Source: Ruminococcaceae bacterium UBA1405 (lineage in GTDB: Bacteria > Bacillota > Clostridia > Oscillospirales > Ruminococcaceae). Taken from it: a stretch of DNA of 12,541 bases. Positions within the stretch are counted from its first letter, which is position 1. Every line of letters starts with the position of its first letter. Below, piece after piece: positions 1-8,900 of this stretch. The DNA is taken from assembly GCA_002305685.1 (NCBI GenBank), contig DBQB01000065.1, positions 1 to 12,541 of the forward strand. The letters are read 5' to 3'. A program made the translations under genes and the position numbers. The notes under the pieces are model-generated. The model ran no database searches. It was not told where the DNA came from and saw nothing but the letters and a program-made list of their open reading frames with translations.

Positions 1-237
1 ATTGGTAAAAGCCCTGAGAAGTTTGGATTGCAGCGCGCTCCATTCCCTGAAACGGAGATTCCCGCCGAGCAGCCGCAATTTCTGTTTTATGATGAGACAG
101 AATGGGGCCTGCACTTTGAGATTTGTACCCTTCCTGTGGGGGAGCCATTTGGACTTATGGTTGAGTTTTCAGGGGATACGCCAACGGATGTATATGGCTT
201 GTCGGAAGCGGAAGAAATAGAAGCGGACATGGAATAA
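1..237 (+). CDS. 3' end of an unknown small protein (5' end outside window)
   Basis: The frame is open from the first base to a TAA at 235-237, giving at least 78 residues, so the true start lies upstream of the window. The visible part is acidic, with no signal peptide or membrane segment. It has alternating aromatic and hydrophobic residues (for example FLFYDETEWGLHFEI near residue 32) that suggest beta strands, and ends in an acidic helix-like tail (EAEEIEADME). I do not recognise the family. It is followed after 19 bases by the next gene on the same strand, so it is probably the preceding member of the same operon and may be another small immunity-type protein; that role is inferred from neighbours only. 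An internal ATG at 28 also exists, but the frame continues upstream of it with similar codon use. Confidence 0.6.
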   Translation: MGKSPEKFGLQRAPFPETEIPAEQPQFLFYDETEWGLHFEICTLPVGEPFGLMVEFSGDTPTDVYGLSEAEEIEADME

Positions 238-240
238 TAT

Positions 241-247
241 AAAGGAG
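241..247 (+). promoter_or_regulatory. Ribosome-binding site that fixes a TTG start
   Basis: AAAGGAG lies 9 bases before the TTG at 257. No ATG or GTG start lies at a suitable distance in that frame, and the first CxxC pair of the protein sits directly after this TTG, so the site decides the start. Confidence 0.6.
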
Positions 248-256
248 CCGATCAGA

Positions 257-931
257 TTGTGTGAGAATGCGAAAATTCTTTGTCCTTACTGTTTGACGAG
301 AGAAATTGACCCGGCACAGGCGATATGCTCTGTTTGTTATTCAAAAGAGGATAAATGGGAGCGAGGCAGTTGGGATGACCTGCGCAAGCGCAAGAATGCC
401 GATGAAATCCAGATGTTTACCATAGCCAAAAAAGTAGATGAAGCGTTCCAGATACCAGAAAATGAAGCTTATGCCTGTATAGAGAAACACGAAATGATTC
501 AGGCTGAGGCCTTGGAACGGGAAATGGAGGCTTTTCACCGGCGGCGCATCCTCTGTATGGTGGAGATATTTTCCAAGATTGATTGCGGCATCCTCTTTTC
601 TGGCTATGTAGAACTGGATACCTATTTCAAGAATGTGTGGGATTATGCCCATCAGCGCATTGCCGCAGAACAGCTCAGAGAGGTTCAGGAGTATCTGCGG
701 TCACAGATTCCATGGAAATCCCTATCCAGTCAGCGGATGGATCTGGGGGCAGAACTTCTCAACTTTTGGTGCGGAGAAGATGAGTTGGATTGGGGCTATT
801 CTCAATATTTTGAGATTGCAGCAGGTAATCTCAAGCCGTTTCTTGCAATGACCTTATTCACAGAGATTCTGTGTAAGCATTTTCCAGATGTAATGTCTGC
901 GCCAGTCAAGCGGCTGAGCAGCAAACTTTGA
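257..931 (+). CDS. Zinc-ribbon-bearing protein of unknown function, TTG start
   Basis: The 224-residue protein opens with two CxxC pairs, C9/C12 (CPYC) and C24/C27 (CSVC), with 11 residues between them: a classic four-cysteine zinc-ribbon layout. The rest looks mainly helical, rich in Glu, Lys and aromatic residues, with a charged stretch around residues 65-100 that may be a long helix or short coiled coil. There is no signal peptide or membrane segment, so it is presumably cytosolic. The start is a TTG supported by a good AAAGGAG site. The gene ends 23 bases before the next start and is more AT-rich than the 811-residue gene behind it. I cannot assign a family beyond the zinc ribbon. Its place at the head of a run of immunity-like genes suggests a related job, but this is inference. 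Confidence 0.75.
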   Translation: MCENAKILCPYCLTREIDPAQAICSVCYSKEDKWERGSWDDLRKRKNADEIQMFTIAKKVDEAFQIPENEAYACIEKHEMIQAEALEREMEAFHRRRILCMVEIFSKIDCGILFSGYVELDTYFKNVWDYAHQRIAAEQLREVQEYLRSQIPWKSLSSQRMDLGAELLNFWCGEDELDWGYSQYFEIAAGNLKPFLAMTLFTEILCKHFPDVMSAPVKRLSSKL

Positions 932-954
932 GGCACTAAAAAGGGGGTACTTTC

Positions 955-3390
955 ATGCCAGACTGGGCACAAATCATATCCGATGCGCTGGACATTCTGA
1001 AATTTGACGGAGCCGTACAGGACACTCTGGCGGAACTTCGAGGGAAATGGGGCGCACAGGTCCCGGCGCTGCTGGATGAACGCTTTGATGTCGTTGGCAT
1101 CCAATATATGAAACTGTCCCATGAAAAAGGGGCGGCGGCGTTGGGACAGGAGCTGTCTGCCTTCGGCTGGGCGCTGTATAACCTGGACGATGAGGACGAG
1201 TATCTGTTTGCCTTGATCCCAGAAGAAGAACGCAGGGAATGGGAACGCTACTGCAAAAAGCAGGGGCAATATTGCCACCTGATGAAACAGCAAGGGCGAA
1301 AATGGGGCGACCATGCCAAGGAGCAGGACCCTGGGAAGCTGATGCCCTGCGAGGAGTACATACTTCAGGATGAGTACGATTATTTCTTCAATTCCCTGGC
1401 GGGTGATTTTGCGGCGGGCGAATGGAAAAACCAAGACGCAGAAGAATGGAAAAATGGCTGTGTGGCTGATCTGCGCTACCGCCCACCCCAAGTAACCCGC
1501 TCCCACAGCTTGCCGCACCTTGGGTGCCTTACCTATTCCCCGGAACATGAACTATATGCTGCATCGAGGGCCGCTGGCAGCGGGACTATTGGCCGAGCAT
1601 TATTGAGCAAGAATCCAGCCACGCTTAACTGGGCCGAACCGTCCCCCATTGGGTATGACGGTCCGCCCCGGACCCTGTGCTGGGCTGACCATTCCCTCTG
1701 GGTGGGTGATCCCACCAACGCTACACGGATCGAACTGACTGACCGGGGCACCTGCCAGGATGTGAAAAACTGGCCCCTGCCGGAAGATGGATGGAGCACC
1801 AAATACCATTGTGGCATTACGACAGACGGGCTGGGCCGGGTCTATTTTTCCAACGAGTGGTATAAGGGGCAGATCTACCGATGGGAAAACGGCAAGGTAA
1901 CAAAACATACCTTCTCTCTGTATGGATACGACCATCTCTCCGAGGCCGTTCCCGTTCCCGGCACAGGCCGCATCTACATGATCCACTCCGTCAGCGGGAA
2001 AGGGCGGGTGGAAGAATGCCTGCTGGAGCTGGACATGGACACCGGGCGGTGCCGCATCGCCTCCCTGCCCGGCATGGGCGAGGGGCTGAAACTGCGCTGG
2101 TTTACCGGGGACTGGCTGCTGGTGCAGGGAAACGGCGAAATCCTCTCTGATGACTTTGCTCAGCTCATCAACATGAACACCCGTGAAGTGCTGCGTATCC
2201 GTCCGGGAATGTTCGGCGGGGAGAAAATGCAACACATCGGGATGCTCACCGATGGCACGGTGGTCATCGTCACCCGGCGGGATAGGGTTGGGCCGGTGTT
2301 TCGTTACCCCATCGACTTCTGGAGCTTTTTGCGCTCGGCAAACAAGCGCAAAAAGCTGGAGCCTTGGCGAGAGTACGGGGAAGCGTACCCAAATCTTCCC
2401 ATCTTTCTGCCGCCCAAGGCCACGGAGCGAAAAATCGTTCTTAAAAAAGACAGCCTGACCATTCTGGGGTCGGTATTTACGCCGCCGTTTACCCTGTCGC
2501 AGATGGCGGAAAAGATGGGGCCAGCCCGCATCGTCCTGCAAAATGGAACACGGAAAAGCCCCATCACAGGCCGGGAGAGTCCCTATACCCAGGCCCTTGC
2601 TCTATGGGACGAGCTTGGACTCCAGGGCTGGTTGGATGAAGATGAACAGACCATCAAAACCATTGGCGTTCGGGTAGCTGAGCAGGGAGAGTATGCGGTC
2701 CGGCAGCCATTTGACGGGGCAGTTTGGATCGGCTCCAAAGATTATCGGGAGGCCAAATGGAAGGATTTCGCCGGCTTTGCCCATACCCTCACATTAGGTG
2801 GTTTTACCGTTTACACCCGCCTGCCGGGGCCTGTTCCAAAGGAGCAGGCAGAGCGTAGAAAAAAGTTGGAGGCCCTCTCCGCTATGGTGCAGATCAGCTG
2901 GAAAGAGCCGGAGAAAAAGTCAGCGAAAACGCAGAAATACAAGTTATCCAAGCCGACGGAACCAGTGCTGCACTTTGATACCTTCAACTTCAAGCTGGCG
3001 GTCATGGAAGTGTTGATGTATGAGAAAGGCTTATTAGCTCCAAAACTGGATGTCTACGAATTCGCCAGAGAGTATAGCCGCCGCAAGATCGATATTGACG
3101 CGGAAGGGTATGAACCCATCCCGGAGATTCGGAAGTGGCTGGAACAATACCCGGTCCCGGCGCGGCTGGCCCGGTCGGTGACGGAGATCGAGATGGATGG
3201 CGGCAGCGAGATCTATACCCAGCTGTGTCCATTCTGGGATGGCGAGGACGGAGCCTTTGATCTTAATACCATTACGGAGGCGGAACTGCGCCAGTTCCCC
3301 AATCTCAAACATATTACCCTCATGTCCTCCAAGCCGGAACAGGTGCTGCCGGTTCTGGAACGGTGCGGTATCAAGGTAGACTTGCTGTGA
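955..3390 (+). CDS. Large propeller-like protein with C-terminal DUF6892-like domain
   Basis: This is an 811-residue cytosolic protein with an ATG start 6 bases after AAGGGGGT. Residues 1-165 are acidic and mostly helical. Residues about 180-475 carry repeated strand patterns with motifs such as GLGRVYFSNEW, GTGRIYMIHS and DGTVVIVTRRD, as in NHL- or WD40-like beta-propellers. A segment around 500-590 (TILGSVFTPPFTLSQM, then an ALWDELGL stretch) resembles a small domain I recall as DUF7738. Residues about 673-811 (FNFKLAVMEVLMYEKGLL, EIYTQLCPFWDGEDGAFDL, FPNLKHITLM) match the pattern I recall for DUF6892, ending in one LRR-like unit. DUF names are from memory. The function is unknown. It lies in a row of immunity-like genes, and its stop is immediately followed by the next ribosome-binding site, so the two genes are probably translationally coupled. 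Confidence 0.8.
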   Translation: MPDWAQIISDALDILKFDGAVQDTLAELRGKWGAQVPALLDERFDVVGIQYMKLSHEKGAAALGQELSAFGWALYNLDDEDEYLFALIPEEERREWERYCKKQGQYCHLMKQQGRKWGDHAKEQDPGKLMPCEEYILQDEYDYFFNSLAGDFAAGEWKNQDAEEWKNGCVADLRYRPPQVTRSHSLPHLGCLTYSPEHELYAASRAAGSGTIGRALLSKNPATLNWAEPSPIGYDGPPRTLCWADHSLWVGDPTNATRIELTDRGTCQDVKNWPLPEDGWSTKYHCGITTDGLGRVYFSNEWYKGQIYRWENGKVTKHTFSLYGYDHLSEAVPVPGTGRIYMIHSVSGKGRVEECLLELDMDTGRCRIASLPGMGEGLKLRWFTGDWLLVQGNGEILSDDFAQLINMNTREVLRIRPGMFGGEKMQHIGMLTDGTVVIVTRRDRVGPVFRYPIDFWSFLRSANKRKKLEPWREYGEAYPNLPIFLPPKATERKIVLKKDSLTILGSVFTPPFTLSQMAEKMGPARIVLQNGTRKSPITGRESPYTQALALWDELGLQGWLDEDEQTIKTIGVRVAEQGEYAVRQPFDGAVWIGSKDYREAKWKDFAGFAHTLTLGGFTVYTRLPGPVPKEQAERRKKLEALSAMVQISWKEPEKKSAKTQKYKLSKPTEPVLHFDTFNFKLAVMEVLMYEKGLLAPKLDVYEFAREYSRRKIDIDAEGYEPIPEIRKWLEQYPVPARLARSVTEIEMDGGSEIYTQLCPFWDGEDGAFDLNTITEAELRQFPNLKHITLMSSKPEQVLPVLERCGIKVDLL

Positions 3391-3401
3391 GGTGCGTTGC
3401 T

Positions 3402-4406
3402 ATGAGCGAAAAACTATTTCGTCCACAATTTGACACCTTGAAACTGTCCGATAAGCTCTGGCTGATGCAGACGCTGGCGGCTCATTATCATTTGACATTC
3501 AAGGAACTATACGCCTTTTCCCGCTGGGGACAAAGCTGCACCACCGGCCTGTTTGAAAAAGGCGGACGGGAGTTTGTCTTTGTCCCGGGCGATACCGTAA
3601 CGCTTGGCTGGGAGGGCTTTGTCCAAGGGATGGACAAGGCCAACCAAGAGGAACTGGCGGATATTTTTGCGGAAATCGAATATGAGGGCTCTGTGGAGGA
3701 ATTTCTCCGGCGGGGCATGACCCCAGTACGCCGGGTGACCATCGGCCCCATGTTCGTAGGCAGAAAACTGGAGGAGATCGGCTGGGAAAGCGTACCCATG
3801 AACGACCCTCGCATCACCGCCCACCCCGACTGGCTGGAGAACTTGCAGAAGTGGGCGGGCCAGAACAGCCAGAGCCTTGAGATCCACCAAACGGTCCGCT
3901 TTGAACGCAATGGCGATAGCTGGCGGGCGTGGCTGTGCCATCCCATGACCTACCCAGAGTTTCAACGATCCCTGTTGTGGGATTTGACAGCCACCCTTCC
4001 CACGCCGGATGAGTGGGCCTATCTGTGCGGGGGCGGATGCCGCACCCTGTTTCCCTGGGGCGATGGGCTGGACCGCAAGATGAAACTGCACCACTTTGAA
4101 GGCCCGGAGGATCAGAGCAAGCCATACGACATGGAGCAGCCCAACTTCTTTGGCCTGTCTATTGCCTACGACCCTTATAAGCGGGAGCTGGTAGACGGGA
4201 AAACATTGACCACCTGCGGCGGCGACGGCGGCTGCAATATCTGCGGCGGGCTGGGGCCTTTGCTTGGATATTTACCCTGTTCCCCTCACTGTAAACCGGA
4301 GGTTCGGGAAGATAACGAGATTCACAATGACTTTGACTTTTTCCGTCCTATTATCCGGGTGCAGACATCCGGATGGAGAATGGGTTCGCCCGGAGATGAG
4401 AGGTGA
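3402..4406 (+). CDS. Formylglycine-generating-enzyme-like (SUMF1-fold) protein with Cys cluster
   Basis: This is a 334-residue protein. I chose the ATG at 3402 because TGAGGTG (3388-3394) lies 7 bases upstream; an in-frame GTG at 3363 would run into the preceding gene. Signs of the FGE-sulfatase/SUMF1 (EgtB/PvdO) fold are EFVFVPGDTVTLGW near residues 57-70, LPTPDEWAYLC near 200-209, LFPWGDG near 215-221, NFFGL near 247 and the end motif DFFRPIIRV. The canonical GNVWEW signature is absent; at that place lies a loop with C272, C278, C281, C293 and C297, in addition to C209 and C213. The enzymatic function of true formylglycine or sulfoxide synthases is therefore doubtful, and a structural or metal-binding role is possible. 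It sits between the DUF6892-like and Imm74-like genes. Fold assignment is moderate, function unknown. Confidence 0.6.
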   Translation: MSEKLFRPQFDTLKLSDKLWLMQTLAAHYHLTFKELYAFSRWGQSCTTGLFEKGGREFVFVPGDTVTLGWEGFVQGMDKANQEELADIFAEIEYEGSVEEFLRRGMTPVRRVTIGPMFVGRKLEEIGWESVPMNDPRITAHPDWLENLQKWAGQNSQSLEIHQTVRFERNGDSWRAWLCHPMTYPEFQRSLLWDLTATLPTPDEWAYLCGGGCRTLFPWGDGLDRKMKLHHFEGPEDQSKPYDMEQPNFFGLSIAYDPYKRELVDGKTLTTCGGDGGCNICGGLGPLLGYLPCSPHCKPEVREDNEIHNDFDFFRPIIRVQTSGWRMGSPGDER

Positions 4407-4415
4407 TATTACCAA

Positions 4416-4664
4416 ATGATCGATGCAATTATGAAAATCCATACCACTTCTTCTACGGTTACATTTGTATGTGGCGATGTTGCCATTATTGGAAACGGTG
4501 AGTTTCGGGCTTCATCAGGAAAAGTGGATGGCTTTATCCTGTATGCCGACACTTTGCGGTATGAAAACGGGGCGAAGCTCTCACGGGATGAACAGGAACA
4601 TCTGAAGTGCCTGTATCAGCATTTTGTGTTGGACCGTGAAGATTTCATAGACTGGGATATTTGA
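4416..4664 (+). CDS. Imm74-like small immunity protein
   Basis: This 82-residue protein fits the pattern I recall for Imm74 (immunity protein 74): a short N-terminal beta region (MKIHTTSSTVTFVCGDVAII), a G-rich turn, a FILYADTLRYENG strand, then SRDEQEHLKCLYQHF as a helix in the place of the family's usual SEEEKERI helix, and a final acidic strand. The length of about 80 residues also matches. The start is taken at ATG 4416, nine bases after the previous stop, with GAGAGG upstream at a slightly long spacing; ATG 4431 in the same frame is an alternative. The gene is visibly more AT-rich than its neighbours, which hints at separate acquisition. Proteins of this group are thought to neutralise a cognate toxin by direct binding; the toxin here is unknown. 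Assignment is from remembered motifs. Confidence 0.55.
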   Translation: MIDAIMKIHTTSSTVTFVCGDVAIIGNGEFRASSGKVDGFILYADTLRYENGAKLSRDEQEHLKCLYQHFVLDREDFIDWDI

Positions 4665-4721
4665 AAAGAGATTTCCCCATGAAATGTTAGCAGATTGAGC
4701 ACAGGAGTAAGGAGGAAAGCT

Positions 4722-5681
4722 ATGGAATGGCCAAAACGGGCGCGGACAGCGGATTGGGAAAATGGTGTCCTGGCCTTAGATAGAGAGAAACAATTTGAAG
4801 TCCCGAAGCTGACCGCAGAGATCATGGAGCGGTTGGCCGGTTACACCCTGGTGGGCTTCCATGTGAAAGGGTATCCGGTGACGGATGAACTGCTGGCCCC
4901 CTTTGCCGGGCATAAAAGCATGGTCAACTTCGGCGTGGAAAACGGCACCCTCACCGACGCCTGTTTCCCCGTTTTTTCCGCCATGCCCAAGCTGCGCATC
5001 CTGCTGCTGACCGGGAACGCCGGGATCGACGGCAGCGGCCTGTCCGCCCTGCAAGGCTGTAAGCTGGACCTGCTGACCCTTGACCACACTGGGCTGGATG
5101 ATGCCGGTCTGCTCCAGGCAGCCTCCATCCCCAAGCTCTCTCATATCTGGATCGACCACACTGCTGTTACTTATGATGGACTGCTGGCTGTCGCCGGCAA
5201 CAACTACATCAAGCCGGTGGCCCATGTGCAATTTACCAAGGAGCAGATGGAACACTTCTCCCAGCTCCAGCGGGAAAAGGGCAAAAAGCCCGTCCAGCTG
5301 GATGAGCAGGCAGCGTCGGAATGCCGCAGTGTGTTGTCCGCTTTCTTTGCCGAAATGACAGAATGGGAGCAGTACATGGAGCAGGTTGGGTTTGAAGATG
5401 CCGAGGCTGTGCCCCGCCTGCTGGCGATCTGGGAGAAGTATGTGAGCGAAAAGCCCCGTCTGGGCTATCGGCCTCTGGCCCTCTCATACAGCGCCCAGGG
5501 CACCTACAACGGGGAAGAATTCCTTGACGCGGAGCAGATCACCAAGAACAAGCTCTATATCTGCACCAGAGAGAAAAATACCGGCTTTGACCGCCGTTTC
5601 CTCATGAAGCGTGTGGGCGAGGTTTGGATGATCGACGCGGTGCAGGAGCGGCTGAACGGCTGGCAGCGGACAGGATTGTGA
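4722..5681 (+). CDS. Leucine-rich-repeat plus NTF2-fold immunity-like protein
   Basis: This is a 319-residue protein. The start is ATG 4722, preceded by AAGGAGGAA (4709-4717), a near-perfect ribosome-binding site; an in-frame TTG at 4695 lies upstream of that site and is rejected. Residues about 37-170 form roughly 24-residue leucine-rich repeats of the form (L/I)(T/D)D..L..(L/F)...PKL..(L/I).(L/I).., seen three to four times (for example LTDACFPVFSAMPKLRILLL). Residues about 195-319 look like an NTF2-fold immunity domain (Imm-NTF2): a helical start (ECRSVLSAFFAEMTEWEQYM), central strands, and the characteristic end FLMKRVGEVWMIDAVQERL followed by NGWQRTGL. Both LRR and NTF2 domains are known among immunity proteins of polymorphic toxin systems. 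It has no signal peptide, so it is cytosolic. Its stop overlaps the next ribosome-binding site. Confidence 0.7.
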   Translation: MEWPKRARTADWENGVLALDREKQFEVPKLTAEIMERLAGYTLVGFHVKGYPVTDELLAPFAGHKSMVNFGVENGTLTDACFPVFSAMPKLRILLLTGNAGIDGSGLSALQGCKLDLLTLDHTGLDDAGLLQAASIPKLSHIWIDHTAVTYDGLLAVAGNNYIKPVAHVQFTKEQMEHFSQLQREKGKKPVQLDEQAASECRSVLSAFFAEMTEWEQYMEQVGFEDAEAVPRLLAIWEKYVSEKPRLGYRPLALSYSAQGTYNGEEFLDAEQITKNKLYICTREKNTGFDRRFLMKRVGEVWMIDAVQERLNGWQRTGL

Positions 5682-5689
5682 GGCATCAC

Positions 5690-5926
5690 ATGGCTTGGAA
5701 ATATGAAACCTTTGGCCCAGATGGTCAATGCAAATTGTTCGGTGTGAACATCTTTGACTACGACTGGCAAACCACCGGCAAGCGAGTAAAAGTCAAAGAC
5801 CCGATCTACCACCAAGACCATACCTTTGAGGTCTGGCAGGTGGAGATTGACGGGCAGAATTACCGCTTTGCCACTGGAGAGTTCTCCAACTGCGTATGGG
5901 GATTCTATTTAGAAACTCAATCATAA
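5690..5926 (+). CDS. Small beta-rich protein of unknown function
   Basis: This is a 78-residue protein starting at ATG 5690, six bases after GTGAGG, which overlaps the stop of the preceding gene. The sequence is aromatic-rich (12 Phe/Tyr/Trp in the first 60 residues or so, for example MAWKYETFG, FDYDWQTTG, TFEVWQVEIDG, YRFATGEFSNCVWGFYLE), suggesting a small all-beta fold. There is no signal peptide, membrane segment or cysteine pair of note. I do not recognise the family. Tight spacing on both sides (8 bases from the previous stop, 16 to the next start) and strong flanking ribosome-binding sites support that it is a real translated gene of the operon. The size is typical of small immunity proteins, but that role is only inferred from context. 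Confidence 0.65.
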   Translation: MAWKYETFGPDGQCKLFGVNIFDYDWQTTGKRVKVKDPIYHQDHTFEVWQVEIDGQNYRFATGEFSNCVWGFYLETQS

Positions 5927-5942
5927 ACGAGGGGGTCATGAT

Positions 5943-8900
5943 ATGGATTTATTGAAACAATGCCAGCAATGGTTTGAACAGGATGAAGCGCAGAAGGTAA
6001 TCGACGCCCTGGAAGCGATTCCTGCCGAGGAGCGCACCCCGGAACTGGACAGCGAATTGGCCAAGGCATATATTGCCGTTGCACATATAGGAGAACGGGA
6101 GCCTTTTGAAAAGGCGCTGGAACTTCTGGCTCCCCATGAGGAGTATTTTGCCGAAGATCACTGCTGGAATTATCGAATCGCTTTGGCCTATTACTGTCTG
6201 GATGAGGAAGGCCCCGCCCTGCGTTACTTTGAAAAGGCCCTGAAAGCCCGCCCCGGAGACAAAGATACCCAGGAGTACATAGACGATTGCCGCCGTCGTT
6301 TGTCCCTGCCCCGGTTCCCCAAGAACTTCCGGGAAAGGACCCGGGAAGCGTGGGCAGCCTTTGCGCAAATCGAGGGGTCTCTGCGTCAAATCATGGATAC
6401 CGACAAAACCCGCCAGCAGGGCGAGGAACTGATTGAAATATGTGGGAACGCACTCGAGACGGCCCTGGGTGATACTTCCTTTGAGTTGGGCTTTAATGGT
6501 GATAAGTATGAATTGATCCTCAGTCCGGAGGGCCTTCGCTCCCGCCTGTTCCCGCTGGTGTACTTCCAGAAGCAGGCCCCAGAATCGGTGCTTGAGCATT
6601 GGAATATCTGGGTAGGCCGCCAGCCCTGTGAGGGGTTCGAGCTGCGAGCTGGAGAGATTGAAGTTCGGGCTGAGGATGTGCAGATGTGGGCAGAGGAAAC
6701 AGAGGATCATCAGGTAAGTCTGGTCCTTTACTGTGAAAAGCTGACCCCGATCTTGAAAGAGGACACAGACAAGGTCTGGTGGGCACTCTCTATGCTGGTG
6801 GATCAAACCATCGGAGAAGTTTCCGCTATCGCCTTTGTTGCTGGGTTTGATGTTTATGCTCAGCCGAAAGACGAACCGGCCATGCTCCTTTCCCAACTGC
6901 CGGAGCTGCTGCAAAGCATGGGCCTCTCCCTCTGGCGGGATGGCAGCGACTACCTGGAAAAGAGTTTCCTTGCCTATGAACTGGAACCGGTGGAGGACCC
7001 GGAGGCCGATTGGCGGCTGGATGTCTATACCGGCACCTGCCGTCTCCCGGTAATCATCAACGACTACCTGACTGCCCGCAGTGATGCGGTGGACGAATAC
7101 CACAAGGACGGCATTGCGGTGGGTTTCCTCTGCTACCCATTAGAAGGCTTTACCGGTGAGGAGCGAAGCAAAGCCGTTCTGGACTTCCGGGATGACCTGC
7201 GGGATACCATCCTGCGGGAGGCGGGAGCGGAAGCCGTGACCTTCCTGGGTGGGGCCACTGGCCTGTATTGCGGGTATCTGGATTTCATCGCCTGGGATCT
7301 GCCCGCTGTACTAAAAGCGGCGCAGGCGTTCTTTGAAGGAAGCGGCCTGCCCTATGCTCACTTCCACGCATTTCGGCGGGATGTGGGCGGTGTGCCGCTA
7401 CTGGACGAGAAAGAACCGGAGCCTGATATTCATGAGGAAACTGGCTCCCTGCTCTCGACAGAGGATATTGAAATACTGGAGTCCTTTGACGAAGGAACTG
7501 CCGCTTACTTTGGGAAAATGCTCGACTGGCTGGAGAATTTTATCAAAAGCGGCGTAGAAGAAGGAAGATTCAGCGAAAAGCAGGCCCATCAGGATTTGCA
7601 GATTGCCCTCTGGTACGCCTTCGCCTGCAACAATCTGGATGACTATATCCACTACTACCGCGCTGTGGAATGGATGAAGGATTCCGAGAAAAATGCCGCA
7701 GGCTGCGCTGCCTGGTACTACCGGTATTCTGTGGCGCTGATGTACTGCGGCAGGCTGGAAGAAGCGCGCAGCTACGCGGAAAAGGGTGCTCAGGAGGAAC
7801 CGGACTACCCCTGGATCTGGCTGCAGGTGGGCAAGCTGCGGGCGCATTTTGGCGATCAAGCTGGCGCGCTGGTTGCCGTCGAGCAGGGATTAAAACTGGA
7901 GCCGGGCGATTATGAGTTCTTGACTTTGCAGGAGGAGATCAAAGCCGGAGCAACCCTGGAACAGATGGAATACCATTGGATCAACCCCGATGCCGACCAA
8001 CTGCTCCAACAGGGGCTGGGTGAAGATGTGGATGATAAACAGCGCGCCCTGGCCTGTATCCGGGTGGACGAAGCGGGACTTGCCGATTTTTATGAGCTGT
8101 TTTGCCCGGAGCGGTATGGCTATGAGAAAAATGCCCCCTGCTGTGAATTCCGATACCCGGTGAAGGAACACTTGGTGGAGCTCTCCTTCCGCATGAACGA
8201 AGCCGGACTCTCCAAGATGGGAACAGACTGGCTGCGGCATCTCAAGGAACGGCTGGACAGCGGCGAATGGCTGAACCACACCCCCGAAGGAGAACCAGAG
8301 GGCATCCTGATAGCAGTGCTTGTGGACCAGACCCGCCGCATTGGTCTTGTCTATCAACAGCCGGGAGACGATCAATATTTTCAGATTTTTCTGAATCCAG
8401 ACGGTACAAAGGCGGATGCCTTCTGGTCCTCAAGAAAAAACAGCGAGCCGGAGATTTATTCGGAAGATGAGATGTCTGCGATAGAGCAGCACATCAAAAA
8501 CACCTTTGGTGAGTTTGAGAATGTGTTCCATGAGCTGGTTTCCCCTGACATCCATGTGGACATCTGCGTTGTTCCGCCCTCTGAGGCGCGGGACTACTAC
8601 ACGCTGGTGACCATGGGCATGGGTGCTCACCGGATGAATGTGCCGGAGGAACTGGCGGAATACAAGCTGGAACGAGCAGAGCTGGCCATCGCTCTGCCAC
8701 CGGATTGGAAACTGGATGAGGAATCCCTGAAGGATGAGCGGTGGTACTGGCCCATTGGTCTCTTGAAAGTGTTGGCACGCCTGCCTATTTCCAACGATAC
8801 CTGGCTGGGCTTTGGCCACACAATGGATAAGCAATCGCCGTTTGCAGAGGATACGGAACTCTGCGCCGCACTTCTGGTAGGTCCGCAGGATGTTGTCTGG

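Noticed and set aside
2..220. 72-codon + strand frame at the window start
   Set aside because: It is an alternative frame of the partial gene at 1-237; its Arg, Ser and Cys-rich product looks like a shadow.
1600..2541. 313-codon open frame on the - strand
   Set aside because: It is antisense to the 811-residue gene, and its composition (many His, Gln, Pro, Arg) is typical of a shadow frame.
3363..3401. Upstream GTG start for the FGE-like gene
   Set aside because: It would lie inside the previous gene without a ribosome-binding site; ATG 3402 has one at 7 bases.
4695..4721. Upstream TTG start for the LRR-NTF2 gene
   Set aside because: The strong AAGGAGGAA site would then fall inside the coding region; ATG 4722 is placed correctly behind it.
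5949..7103. 384-codon open frame on the - strand
   Set aside because: It lies wholly inside the giant + strand gene, has no convincing ribosome-binding site and encodes no recognisable domain; long antisense frames are common opposite GC-rich third positions.
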